Assembly (NCBI RefSeq): GCF_001039355.2
Contig: NW_019773758.1
Coordinates: 15,032-52,224, forward strand
Direction: 5' to 3'
Length of the DNA stretch: 37,193 nucleotides
From: Lingula anatina
Taxonomy: Eukaryota; Brachiopoda; Lingulata; Lingulida; Lingulidae
The notes below the pieces were generated by a model. The model saw only the letters and a list, made by a program, of their open reading frames with translations. It was not told where the DNA came from and did not search any database. Each line of letters opens with the position of its first letter. Position 1 is the stretch's first letter. The translations under genes and the position numbers were made by a program. This document shows positions 22,579-34,096 of this stretch, in pieces.

Positions 22579-25500
22579 CTAATCCAAGTAGATGACTTCC
22601 TCATAGAGCACAAGTTCCTCTTCTGTACTACTATCAGAGGTGATTTCCCCATCCTCCTCAGAAACCAATGGAGCCATCCTCTGACCTTGACCTCCAAAGT
22701 TGACCTTGACCTTACCATCTGAAGTCCTGGTATGTCCTCTACTGTTACTGTTGTTGTTGTTGTTATTATTGTTTTGTTTACTGAACCGCATCCAGTGATT
22801 ATTCCCTAACTTGGACTGAAGGTTTTTACTGAGTGTGCTGGATGTAACCCTTCCTGTTCTCGGACGACCTTGCTTCTGCTGAATTCCTGTGACCTTGTTC
22901 ACTCTTGAGAGCGATGACCTCGTCTTTAGTCTGCCTTCATTATCTTTAAATTAAAGCACAAAAATGCTTTTATCATAAACATTGTGATAATTATTTCACT
23001 TTGGTTCAATAAAAAAAAATTAGAATTATCAATAAAAAAAATGTGATAATTATTTGTTGGAGTGACTGAAGTGCAAGCATGTACATCAGATATGAAGCAC
23101 ACGACTGTAAAAATGCAATTGTATGTTTAAGTAACAGCCCCGAGTAGAATATTATTATGTAAAGATTTATTCTTAAACTATTTGCACATAAAACAATATA
23201 ATACATTATTAACACACACCAACTCTCCAATTACTTGCATAGTAAGATAACATGCTGGCACCTGCCCACGCAACTGCAACCCTCACCTTTCCTCCTGTTG
23301 CTTCCCTTGCTTTCCCGGCGGTCCTGTCTTGCACTGCTGACCCACTTACTGCACATATCACTGCTATCGCCTTCCAGGGAACATTTCCAATTCTCGATAG
23401 CCTCCCAGAAATTTGGTTTATCCAGACGGAGGCTGCTCCCGTCAGCTTCCAGTCGGGCAGATTTGCCATTTTGTCTGACACTTTCATGTAATTTTCTCTT
23501 GCTGGCAGTCGAGCCAGTAGAAGAGGTTGGTGAATGAGTCCACGACCTGGTCCGCCTGTGACTAGCGCTACTACTGATAGTAATTCCAGAATCTTTATCA
23601 TCATTTTTCTCACTGGTCTTCTTAGCATGTTGATTATAATGGGCAGGGGACTGTTTTGATTTGAACGTCTCTGTGCTCTCAGGGGAAGACGAGAGACTGA
23701 TGGTCAGAGGTTCATGAAAGGCCACCGTCTCAGGATCGAGAGAGCGATTCTGTCTGGTTCTTCCTCCACTACCCCAATGTGATGAAGACAATGGAATGCC
23801 ATCCATGACAGAATTCATATCCTCTCGACTGATCCTGAAAGAGATTTCGGAGTCTACTGACATCTCGGAACATGAAGAAGATGAGCTACTTTTTCTGCCT
23901 CGTCCTACACCCTCCATTGTTCTTTTGTTGGATCTTAGGGATCTCCATTGCTGATTGCCTGTAGCTTTACTCTGCTGCTGTACATTTCTCCCTTGTTCAG
24001 CTGTGATTGTCCCTTTACTGCTCTGGTGTACTGAAGAGGAAACCGCGGCAGATCCAGATCTGTGAGTTTTACAAGGAGAAGGGTCTCTTGATTTTTGCTT
24101 CAGCTTCTCGCTGCGAGATATACCTCTGGTACTGGACCTCTGATTTTGCCTCTGTGGCTCCTGACTGAACGAAGACTCTGAATCCACACTACATATTTCC
24201 AAAGACCAGTCTGACTCAGAGAGGGTTTGGTCGACCTCAGTGTTGGTACCACCAGCATGAGGTGCAGCAACAACAGGAATGTCTTCCAGCACAATGATGG
24301 AACTGCTTGAGGAATCCGAACTTGAAGACGCTGATCTCCTGCGGGTGAATCTTGGACAAGGCTCTTCCCACATGGAGATTTGTTTGGGCGAATGGTTTGT
24401 TTGCGTTCCCACAGCAACAGCTTTGAGAGATGACGGACATGTTCTTTTACTTGTTCTTTGAACCAAATCTTTGTTGTTGTTAGCACTGACGTGTTGTGGG
24501 AATTTTCCACCTGGAGATCCGTGTGTAGTAATCCTATTGTTTGGCACTTGACAGGTCTGACTGAAATATTCTCCTGAAGACACTGGTGCTGGTGATTTGT
24601 CCAACAAACTGGCTAAAGTTGGCAACTTATTCTGTGGCGATTTATTTGGTGACTGTGACCTTGACCTACATTGACCTACTTTAGATCCCGAACTCTTTTC
24701 CTGATTGGTAGAGGTTGGATGAACTATGAGATGACCTCTGCTGATAGAGTTCCCAATCCTGCCCCTGGACCCACTTCCTCCCTCTAACTCAGACAGCAGA
24801 CTTCGGTACACATGGACCCCTGGTTCTCTAAACGCGACACCAAGTTCCCCAGGAGGCAGTCGTGCCGCAGCAAGCCACCCATCTCTTGGTGAGGTCCCAT
24901 TCATTTTTGGGACTGCGTCCTTGTCTGGGGTTTTTACCCAGAGGGCGATCTCTGTTGTCGACAACGGTTTTAGGTCTATGACGGGAACCTTCACTGGTTT
25001 CACCCATTTTTTAATGTCCTCTTTTTTAAGTCTCTGTAGCACCACTTTACATTTGGGTAAACTTCTGGCCAGTTTCCTTCCCCTTTTATCAAGTCCTGTG
25101 ACAAGTCTTTTGTACTGTTCTCTTCGTTGTCTGGTGGAGAAGGTATACATGTGATAATACTTAGGGTTAGTCCTTCGCGTCTTTTTAAAAGTGATTGGAA
25201 AATTGGCGTTCCTTTCACGGAGTTTCCCCATGACTGCACTCTTAGTGGGTGTGTGACAGAAGCGATTGTAATCGAGAATGACACTTCCGGTGCCCTCGCT
25301 GCCAGGCTGCACCAAGCGCTTCACGCGTTTACCCAGTGGAGAGCTCACGTCAATTGTCAGTAGATTCCCTCGACCCATATACCCACTCTGCCTCTCGTCT
25401 GTCTCACTAATATCTGACGATGCATCCGAAACGCTTTCCAAATCAGCCGGCCGGTCCTCCTTGCAAACACTTAGTCTGCGCCAACTTGGGGTGTGTGGAG

Positions 25501-28318
25501 TGTGGGGGGTGTCGGGAGGTTCTCGTGTGAGCTGTGACAGCAGTGACTTTGGGGTGCGGGGGGTGGTGGGGGACCTAGGCGTCTGGGGTTCCTCCACCTC
25601 CAGAGCCTTGTCATCAATGACAATGTCCTTCTTTTTCTTCTTCAGTTCCTCTGCTTTGTACTGGGGCAACAGGCCTAACCCTACGAATAAATATATAATT
25701 AATCAACCCAATTCACTAGCTCTTGATATTTTATAAATTTTATTTATATTTATTTCTCATGTCAATATCTAGAAGATATAGTTTCCAGGCACTGTCTATG
25801 ATAACTAGTGACACCTTTCTAAATACCTTATTAGGGTTTTCAACACCTGCCTAATTTCTCCTGTAATTTTAATGACTTTTTCCTTCTACATTTACTATGC
25901 AATGCATTTTCCTTTAACTCCCATTTCCACAAACATTTGGTACCTGACAAAAATTTATCTTTTGGAGGCCGTTTCCCAGACTCTCGTCTCTGAACAATCT
26001 TCAGAGGCGTCAGCTCCGGAATGTGTCGATTGCGCAACATTTTGTGAGGAGGTGTCTGAAGCTGCTGATGAAAACTTGAGGGCCGCTGCTCACAAATGTT
26101 CTGGTGATTTAAAAGCTCCGTCTTTGAGCAGTATTCCTTTTCACAGTGAAAACAGATAAACACTTCCACAAAGGTTTTATCTCTGTGATCTGAAAAGATC
26201 AAACATTTGTTTTAAACAGAGTAGAGAATGCCCACCATGCTCTGTCACAGGTATGGATTTGTTGTATAAGGTGTTTTGATCAAAATTTAATAAGACTATG
26301 AAGTTAGAAACCTGCATATTGATGATGCTAGCTTAAAATCCCATTTTTAGTAGCTCTGCCAGGAAGGCTTTGGTCGTTTATTGATTTGTTAATTAACAAC
26401 AAATCTGCTGATAGCCGATAATGATCTCATCCCCGTTTATTTCAGGATTTACCTTCTGACAAAGATGTACTCCTTGTATTTCTGGCGGGGGAGTCCCCCG
26501 GGACAGGAATGTAGGCGCTGGCACTGGTTAGAGATGGATCAGCAAACTGAATCACAATGAACAGGGGAAAATAATTTCATGATATGGCACTTTATTTGAT
26601 TTTATCACATCTCAGTGTCTGCTGAATCTGACAATGATAAATTGATTAATTAATTAATTATTTAACAAACATCCTTTGCATTTTTCCAAAATAAGCCCTT
26701 TTCTCAGTCAATTTCCTCAAATTAAGCCTTCAGACCATTTCAATTTCAAACTTCACTGATCAGTAAAATGATCCTCAGAATCAACCTCAAGCACCTGTGT
26801 ATTTCTGCTGTCTCCCAGCGTATGACCTTTCTCTCCACCAAGAAAACTCAGGGCCCCGTTTGGTTTGGTGACCACCTGTACATTGGGGCCCAGACACAGG
26901 AGATCCTGGCGGCCGTGATATAAATAACAGTGGACAATGACGTTACGCAGGGCATCAGTGAGAGACAGCTGGAAAGAGAAAGACATATTATAATGACGTT
27001 GAGATTGTGCCAATTCATATGACGCAATGATTCTATCACAGAGAGATGGATTTAACAAAGGGAAAATACAGAGTTTTTTTTGTTTTTTTTTTGTCCAAAC
27101 TTGCCCTACGACTGCCACCTCTGTGACACAACATAGGTAAACTGCGAAACCCTCTCATTTTTTAAAAGATGTTACTTTTCCGTCTTTCTTAAAACAAAAA
27201 TACAACCACACCTGTTACCACACGATCCCCTACAAGCCGAACTCCAGAGAATTATTCAACACAAGCCAATCATGTGAAGATATTTTTCTCCTCTGGCCAC
27301 CACCACTAAATATAGCATCAGGCAACAGAGGAAATGAAATGGGAAAAGAAAATCCTTGATCCATGCTGAAGCTTTACAAGTACTGACACACTGCACCCAT
27401 ACTTCTCAGCATGGAAATTATTGATCTTCTTTTGCTCTCACAAAATTAGGATAGAAAAATAAATGGCATGGAAAAACCGTAAGGTCAAGATTATGATGGT
27501 TGTTCCCTTGAAAACAGATTTTTTATTCAAAAAAAAAAAATGTTGAATAAATTTCTATTGCACACAGCTAAGGTTAAGAAGTGTGACATGCCAAGGGAAA
27601 AACCAAATCAATCACTCAGTCAAAAAAAAAAAAAAAAAAAAAAAACACCTTCTTCAATTTCAAGTTTCCCTCCAATATTGAGTCGTCTGTCGGAGCATCT
27701 TCTAGCTATTCATCAGGGAGGCTCTGAAGATGCGCTGACAGAAATTGAAATGTCTAAGTCTATGTAAGTCTACAAACCTACAGCCTGTCTTAGTCTACTA
27801 ACTTGCAGCCTGTCTATCTTAGTCTACTAACCTGCAGCCTGTCTATCTTGCCATCTTTATTGACGTCCACCCAGGGCACCTGCTCTGGCCACCACTCCGG
27901 CCGTGCAGATTCCAGACCATAGCCAGGGTTCTTCTTGCCTGTCACACACTGGAGCATCTTAGTGATGAATGTCTGCATTTCTCTCTACAGACACAATGAT
28001 ACATAGCTATAGATAAAGACATTTAGAGGCACCAAGATTATTCTCTTAGCCAAAAACAGGCCAAGGTGACCCTATTATCACACAAGTAAAATGACTTAAA
28101 TTATTCACTATGACCCAATTGTCATGTAGATAAAGATGACCCAATTACTTGTCATAAATAGGTCAAGATGACCCAATTTCACGTCATATAGGTCAAGACG
28201 ACCCCCGTTTCCTACCCACCTTACTCATATGCTGGAGATTGGTGACTGGTGGAAGCTGTGTCAGATCAGGAGCACATCCCTTGGACCTGGTGGCCATGTT
28301 GTCACAGGCTGCAGGCAT
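22579..28318 (-). CDS. Unrecognised large nuclear-type protein: NRF1-like half DNA-binding domain plus C2HC finger and Ser-rich region
   Basis: Seven coding exons on the minus strand: 28318-28220, 27984-27832, 26968-26795, 26546-26453, 26189-25944, 25680-23287 and 22943-22579. Phases join and give 1174 residues from the first ATG. Residues about 17-113 align with the C-terminal part of the NRF1/Ewg/P3A2 DNA-binding domain: LPPVT, MQTFITKMLQCVTGKKNPG, ARPEWWPEQVPWVDV, then LTDALRNVIVHCY and HGRQDLL (human NRF1 has KPIWWPEDIPWANV and HGREDLL). The N-terminal half of that domain is missing. Next come one C2HC finger (C186-x2-C189-x12-H202-x3-C206), a TP-rich stretch (about 286-323), a basic block (about 390-492, with NPKYYHMYTFSTRQRREQYK), a long Ser-rich low-complexity region, an Asn run near the end and an acidic C-terminus (TEEELVLYEEVIYLD). 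A nuclear DNA- or chromatin-associated role is an inference. I do not recognise the full-length family. The donor at 26794 (GTGCTT) is the weakest junction. Confidence 0.85.
22749..22776. repeat. Coding (GTT/ATT)n microsatellite giving an Asn run
   Basis: GTTGTTGTTGTTATTATTGTT on the plus strand encodes a stretch of about eight Asn in the last exon of the NRF1-like gene. Its length is likely variable. Confidence 0.85.
27620..27646. repeat. Poly(A) tract in intron
   Basis: A run of about 26 A within the intron between exons 27832-27984 and 26795-26968. It creates a false Lys-rich open frame on the plus strand. Confidence 0.9.
27767..27849 (-). repeat. Tandem 29-bp repeat that duplicates a splice donor
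   Basis: Three head-to-tail copies lie at 27821-27849, 27792-27820 (each 29 bp) and 27767-27791 (25 bp, with a 4-base deletion). The first copy spans the end of the exon 27984-27832, so on the minus strand each unit carries a donor-like site: CAG/GTTAGT, CAA/GTTAGT and TAG/GTTTGT. Confidence 0.92.
28111..28205. repeat. Imperfect short tandem repeat in intron 1 of coding region
   Basis: Four phased TGACCC/CGACCC starts, at 28111, 28137, 28169 and 28199, are followed by CAATT and GTCAT-type phrases, with spacings of 26, 32 and 30 bp. It ends about 13 bp from the donor of the exon 28318-28220. Confidence 0.7.
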
Positions 28319-29276
28319 CTTACAGCCTGAATCAATAACAGTAACAGGACTTAAAGGTACATACGAACCCAGCATAGGTGGAGCGTGGATTCCCAGTAAC
28401 ACATGTAAACCACTTCTACTAGATTATTATATGACTCAAATAAATTCGACATGCCAAGGGATAAACTGAATAGATCACTCGATCAGCCATAAAAGACCTT
28501 TAGACTGCTCCTTTCTTTAAATTTTTGGTTGTAAATTTAACCTACTTTTGTGACCTACTTTCCTGCCACATTGACATACAGCTTAGAATGCCAGCAAACA
28601 TCATTTTTGGGTAAAATTAAACAATGCCTTTTGGTAATTCTCTTAGTTATACTACTTGAAACTATATGCTGGCATTTGGTTGGTTTTTGTGACAAAAAAT
28701 TGACTTTGTATGCATCTTTAAATGAAGACTCAAGGCATTAATGAAATTTAACCACGACATCAAGTTGGATGCAGCAGATAGAGTAAATACCAACACTAAA
28801 ATGAAACGCACTAACAGCTGTAGCCATAGGTCTTTAAAGAAACTATAGGTGGCATTAGTCAATTTAATGCCATTTGTTTTCCATTCTTGAAGGACCATGT
28901 ATCAATAGCTAGAACTGTCTAATCTTGATATAGAGCTTTTTATTGAGTAAAATACACTACACCCATCATATGACAGCCATGTTGGAAAAGCTTCCAGGCA
29001 GCCTTTGGCTTGAGCAAAATCCTCTGCTAACCTTTTCCAGCAGAGTCAATCTGCTCCGTTCTGACAGATACCCATCAGAGAGAATCCATGTCTGAGCTTT
29101 CACCTTTCATCACATACTTCCCATACAAAAACTCTCTCATATTTCAGCTGCCATACTGACATAACAGCTTTCCTGTTACGACTGAAATTATGCTCTTTTC
29201 CAGAAATGAAACTCCCACAGTTCATATATCAGACTGTATTGATCACAGGGTTAATCCAAGGATCTCTTTTCTCATA

Positions 29277-29446
29277 GGCCGCATTCAGAACAGTGGACTA
29301 ACTAGCCTAAGGTCAAATATGGCAACCCACTAAAAAGCTTGCCGTCTAATCTGCTAACAGACACTGAAAAGATTCCCTGTGGAGAAGAATTCAAGTGGGT
29401 CAGCCATATTTGACCCTCGGCCAAGTTCACTGTTCTGAATGCAGCC
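29277..29446 (+). mobile_element. MITE-like element (family B), copy 1
   Basis: A 170-bp foldback. It starts GGCCGCATTCAGAACAGTGG and ends with the related complement CACTGTTCTGAATGCAGCC. Inner arms include GGTCAAATATGGC against GCCATATTTGACC. The middle (AAGCTTGCCGTCTAATCTGC) matches copy 2 in reverse orientation. No clear target-site duplication is seen. Confidence 0.85.
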
Positions 29447-30299
29447 ATGTACTGGTAAAACATTAATAAAGACATCCAGCAAAACTTCACTCAAAGAGTT
29501 TTAACAGCATAACGACCTTGATGTAGGTCAGTGGTCAATACTCATAATTGCCAGGATCTTATCTCTTACTAGTAACTTTATGATAATATGAGGCCATGCG
29601 AAAGGCACCTTAATACATGTTTACCAATACAGTGACAGCAAGTTACTGACAGGTTATGATCTGAGAGGTTGCCCATTTCTGCTTCATTCCCCCCGATTTC
29701 AGAGTACTAGTAAATAATTTGTTCAAAAGTCCAACAAAAGAACAGCACATTCTTAATTTAGTAAACATATAAATAATAGGTATATATTTTTTTAATTTTT
29801 TTTTTCAGAATCTCCACTTAAAAAATACAAAACTTAATAAGAACTCAGCATTTACTCGCCCCATAATAGCCTCGAAATGAAAGGTGATATCGCCATGGCA
29901 ATTCGCGATACTTTCGAGTTACGGAACCAATATTAAGCCTGGAGGTTGCCACAGAGATATATATTACCATTCTACTAAACTGATATGCAGACCCTTCGGC
30001 ACTGAATTAGCTCTCTTTTTCCGTAATGAGCCCAACAGTGAACACAATTACTCAATCTCTAATGAGGTCAAGCTATGGCTAAAGAGGTGGAAATTAATAC
30101 CTGGGTGACTAATAGGCTGTGTGGGCTTAGGAGGATTATTTCAATAGACCATACATTAGCATTGTCATATTATTCCATAATTTACTGCAGTATTGTAAAA
30201 CAGTTACATACAAATCCTGATTACTTCCTGTTGATCAAAGGTTGTACAGACTTTTTTCACATGTAAATGTACAGTATGCTAGTAGGTTGATCTGTCTTA

Positions 30300-30472
30300 G
30301 GCCCCATTCAGAATAGGGGACTAAATAGTGAGAGTCAAATATGGTCGACCCACTTAAATACTTCCCCATGGGATATCTAATCAGTGTGTCTTAGCAGATT
30401 AAACAGCAAGCTTTGTAGTGGGTTGCCATTTTTGACCCTCGGACTAGTTAGTCCCCTATTCTGAATGGCGCC
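30300..30472 (-). mobile_element. MITE-like element (family B), copy 2, inverted
   Basis: A 173-bp foldback. It starts GGCCCCATTCAGAATAGGGG and ends CCCCTATTCTGAATGGCGCC. Its reverse complement follows copy 1 through the centre (AAGCTTGCTGTTTAATCTGC). TTA on both sides could be a 3-bp target duplication, which is too short to be firm. Confidence 0.85.
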
Positions 30473-30709
30473 TTACTTGGTATAAGTAGTGCCTAAATGG
30501 CCCAAAACCACATTTCCAAAATGGCAGAAAGAGACATAGGCAGGGTACTTGTAACAATGTCAGATGCCCAAGTTGGCCTTTGCCCTCATCAAGTGTGGTT
30601 TTCTGTATCATCTCAGATTGACTGGTTTTAACATGTAATTATGCTACAGTGAACGTTAGTACCTTTCACAAACCTCCAAAATCAATCAAAATTAGTCAAG
30701 ATGCCATGT

Positions 30710-30710
<1 letters not shown>

Positions 30711-30765
<55 letters not shown>

Positions 30766-30781
30766 GGGGGGGGGGGGGGGA
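30711..30781. repeat. (GT)n microsatellite followed by a G-run
   Basis: About 24 GT units from 30713 to about 30758 are followed by GGGTG and about 20 G with one A at 30781. The G-run could form a G-quadruplex. Confidence 0.95.
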
Positions 30782-32825
30782 GGGGCATTGAGTCAACTCT
30801 ATCACTTTAAAGCCAGACTTCTCTCAATACAGAAAAATGTTATTGATATTCAAATCTATTGGAATGATTTTCTGTGTTGCAAGATTTGAGAGATGAGAAA
30901 AGGCCTTCACCTGACAGCACTGCCCCACTCTACCTTGAGGGTTCAACCCAATTTGCATGCTAATATGCCTCTGGCAAAGGATCCACAAGGCAACAGGATT
31001 TGTTTCTTCTTGTGGCTGCTAATGGGCTGTATTATGGGCCATGAAGTAATTTGAGTCCCATCTAATGTCAAGCTGCTAGATCAGCCAATGTGTTCTCATT
31101 TAAAGAATGAGACTCAGAATATTGAAAAAAAAAAATTATTAAAAACAAAAAAGCCACATTAAACAGTATTTTCATTATGCAGCTGCTGCGTAGCTGTAGA
31201 AAAAAATACTTAGGCAGCATGCAATTTTCAATAAAAAGATTATGATTTGTTTATGATTTGGCTCCACGAATTAATGGCTGAAGCAATTACTTGGAACCAC
31301 ACTTTAAAGTTCCAGTTTTAGCACGCTCGGACTTCAAGAATAACTTACTAGTACCTATTTGACTTCAAACAATTGGTGAGTTTTTTGCAAGCTTTTATCA
31401 GGGTTCTCGCTGTTTGCATCTTTTTCTAGACTGCAGACAAAATGGCCAAAGATGTCAGGCATTGTACCCAGGAGTCATCTGTAAATTCTAAATTGAAAAA
31501 GAGCAATATTTCTCCTCTTTCTTTATAGTTTAATGAAAAAAGGGATAAGGTTCTTGATTTTATTATATCCCAGTAATACAGCTTGGGCGTTACTGCCAGA
31601 ATTCAAAGGGCAAGTAATATAAGCGGCCATTAAAGGTACAAAAAGAAGATTTTGGCTCCAAATTTCACACTTAAGCTTGGGGGAAATACAACTTTTAATC
31701 TTCCTTATTTGACACTCACCATAACTCTGTAACAATTTTGGAAGAAGCCAAACATCAAAACCCATGGGTTGGTGGAGGTTCTTAACTTTTGTCATTCATT
31801 TCCACTCAACTTCAACATATCAGGGGTGGTGAATATGATATTTTTAAAACGATATTGAAGAAGGCCATTTATCTGTCATTTCATGTTTTACAAGTTTTAG
31901 TTGCTCTCGGTTAAGTTCAACAAGGTGCAATGCATGTACTAAGAATGCATTTTTATCCTTATTTTGTGTGGGATAATGACTGTACTTTGTTAAATATGTG
32001 AGAAATGCACTCTTGATTATATCCTGGACAAAGAAGATTCAAACAGGAATGTGAGAGGACTTGCTGTTTTGCAGTAAATAATATGACATACAAACAGACC
32101 GCAGATTATAAATTGGAACAATTGTACTGGAAGCGATGATCGAATTTGAAAAATCCACAATAAAGCGGGGTAAATAACTTTTATTTTCCAAGATTTGTGG
32201 GTAAAATTATACACTGCACTTTTTTATTTCTGTATTCAGTGATCAAGACACCTGTTATTTCTTTTTCAATTTATCTATACTGCGACACTGAATAAAAGAC
32301 CAAAGACAGTCTCTAAAGACAGCATCAACGACATGATTGTCTAAATTCGGTAAATACGTAATGCCATAACTAATTAAAAGTTCAACAAATTATCATAAAT
32401 TCAACAAAATATTTCATATCAAAATTCTTGCTTTTATCTGTGTAAATGTTAACAGAATATGATATTGACAGGTTTGCATCTAACAACACGTGTGAGAGTG
32501 CTAACTGTCAATGTCGTATGTCAAACAGCCCAAAGCGACCAAACTATGAAATTGCGGGTCTTGATAAAATCACAAACAAACCGTCGTGTTTTGGATCAAA
32601 ATCTGAAACTAAATCCCATACGAATCACGCAATCTGTATTCATAGATAAATCTTAATTAAATATTAATGTTTACATTCCAAGAGCAAGTCATGAATCGAT
32701 AAAGAATTCCAATGACCTACTTTTAAATATCATATGGTGGCTCGCAAGCTTTCAGAGCCCATTGTCCAAAATCGGTCTTTACTTACACTCAAATCAAAAT
32801 TTCAGCCCTAATTTCCATAACTTAC

Positions 32826-33005
32826 CGGTAAAAATGTAAATAAAGGCAACTTGTTCCGATCATCTCGCCACCTTCTGTCTAAAGAGCAATCGACCGGCCA
32901 GTATTAGTACATAAGCTTTGAGTTATCAATAATGCTTTTGTGTCTCTCTGTCTGAAAGAGCCCAAAATGGCGGTTGATCGTTGGACACCTTACATCCGGG
33001 AACTT
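32826..33005 (-). promoter_or_regulatory. Probable promoter and 5'UTR exon of the NRF1-like gene
   Basis: On the minus strand, an ETS site CCGGATGT (32992-32999 on +) and a YY1-type site (AAAATGGCGG on +, 32964-32973) are followed by a transcribable stretch ending in the strong donor CCG/GTAAGT at 32826/32825. This is the first promoter-like, CpG-bearing tract upstream of the first coding exon. A short upstream reading frame starts at ATG 32863-32861. The splice to 28326 is inferred from the donor and acceptor alone. Confidence 0.5.
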
Positions 33006-33887
33006 CGGTGGTGAAAACTGGAAGCAAGTTTTGGGTGGTGGAAATAATTAAATAAAATGAGAAAACTGGGTGAGAATTTCGGGATTTTTGTTTAATAACA
33101 TTCCCAATGAAATCGGATAAAATCATAAACAGTTTGATCCTGGATATAAATATTTTTTACATTTGTGATTAAGCGATAGTTGTCCAATGGAAAAGGTTTC
33201 TGTTACCTGCATGTATGAGCACGTAACTGATTCTTATAACTTTCATTTCTAAATTCGAATGCGGAAGGCAAGGCTGATTTTAATTTCATATATATTACGT
33301 ATATGAAATAAATAATGTTGAATTATTGGCAATTAAAATATTATCACTATATATTATTTTTTTCTTTTTTGTCCAACTGTATGCCAATTAAATAGGCATC
33401 TACCAGAATAGGCCTAATGAGGAAATGTATTTTTGCGTAAAGTATTATAGAGGCAACATTGTTAGTACATTTTGTCCCGAAAGAAAGGCAAATGTGATAA
33501 GACTAGAAATGCAAAACTATTTAACTAGTCTACGTATACGCCCTTAAATAATGTCAACGCGATAGGTACAGTAGGCTAATTAACGTAATTAGGCCTATAT
33601 ATATGGTTCCACTCCAAGAATTTAGCAAGACCGACGAGAAAGCACAAAAGAGTGTACTTCGTTCTACGACGATAAGACAACATGCAGCTGGGTTTTACCA
33701 TAGAAGTAACCTAGTAGATCTACAGCGAATCTAGGAGCGTGCGATCTTATTATTACATCAATTGCACACCGGTTGTTTCATATCGACATGTGTGCTCGAT
33801 ATGAGCATTATATACATATATGTATACGCCTGTTAAATGTCAGGCATGCAAATAGTTTTACTTTATCAACGGTCCCTCAGCGGCCTT

Positions 33888-34096
33888 AATGCGTCACAGT
33901 TCAGACGATTAGGCGTGGCAGAATCTCAATGACGTCATGGGCACACATCTAAAAATAGACAATGACGTCACCGTGATAACATTTGTATTTGGCTTTGAGA
34001 GGCATACATGATGGCAATTTACGTCACGTTTTGTATTCCTCCATCTTCAAATTAGGCCGAAATATATTCAGACAGGGTCGCGGCTTATATATATTC
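33888..34096 (+). promoter_or_regulatory. CRE/MEF2 cluster with downstream TATA-like box
   Basis: Two full palindromic CREs, TGACGTCA at 33930-33937 and 33963-33970, flank CTAAAAATAG (about 33950-33959), a match to the MEF2 consensus YTAWWWWTAR. A third CRE-like TTACGTCAC is at 34019-34027 and a half site GCGTCAC at 33891-33897. TTATATATAT follows at 34085-34094. The arrangement resembles an inducible promoter or enhancer. The direction is a guess based on the TATA-like box. Confidence 0.45.

Larger units (their letters stand above)
28327..32825 (-). other. Large 5' intron of the NRF1-like gene
   Basis: If the 5'UTR exon proposed at 32826 is right, this is one 4.5-kb intron with acceptor GATTCAG at 28327-28333 and donor GTAAGT at 32820-32825. 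It contains two related foldback elements (29277-29446, 30300-30472) and a (GT)n/G-run at 30711-30781. No exon can be supported in it. The open frame at 31523-31795 on the minus strand has no family I recognise. Confidence 0.5.

Noticed and set aside
23235-25736. Several plus-strand and alternate minus-strand frames over the large exon
   Set aside because: They are shadows of the 2.4-kb coding exon, whose own frame is continuous and joined in phase to its neighbours.
30935-30955. GGTTCAACCC resembling a tRNA B-box
   Set aside because: No A-box or cloverleaf can be formed upstream.
31523-31795. 90-residue minus-strand frame
   Set aside because: It has no family similarity that I can see and no convincing splice sites, and it lies in an intron with repeats.
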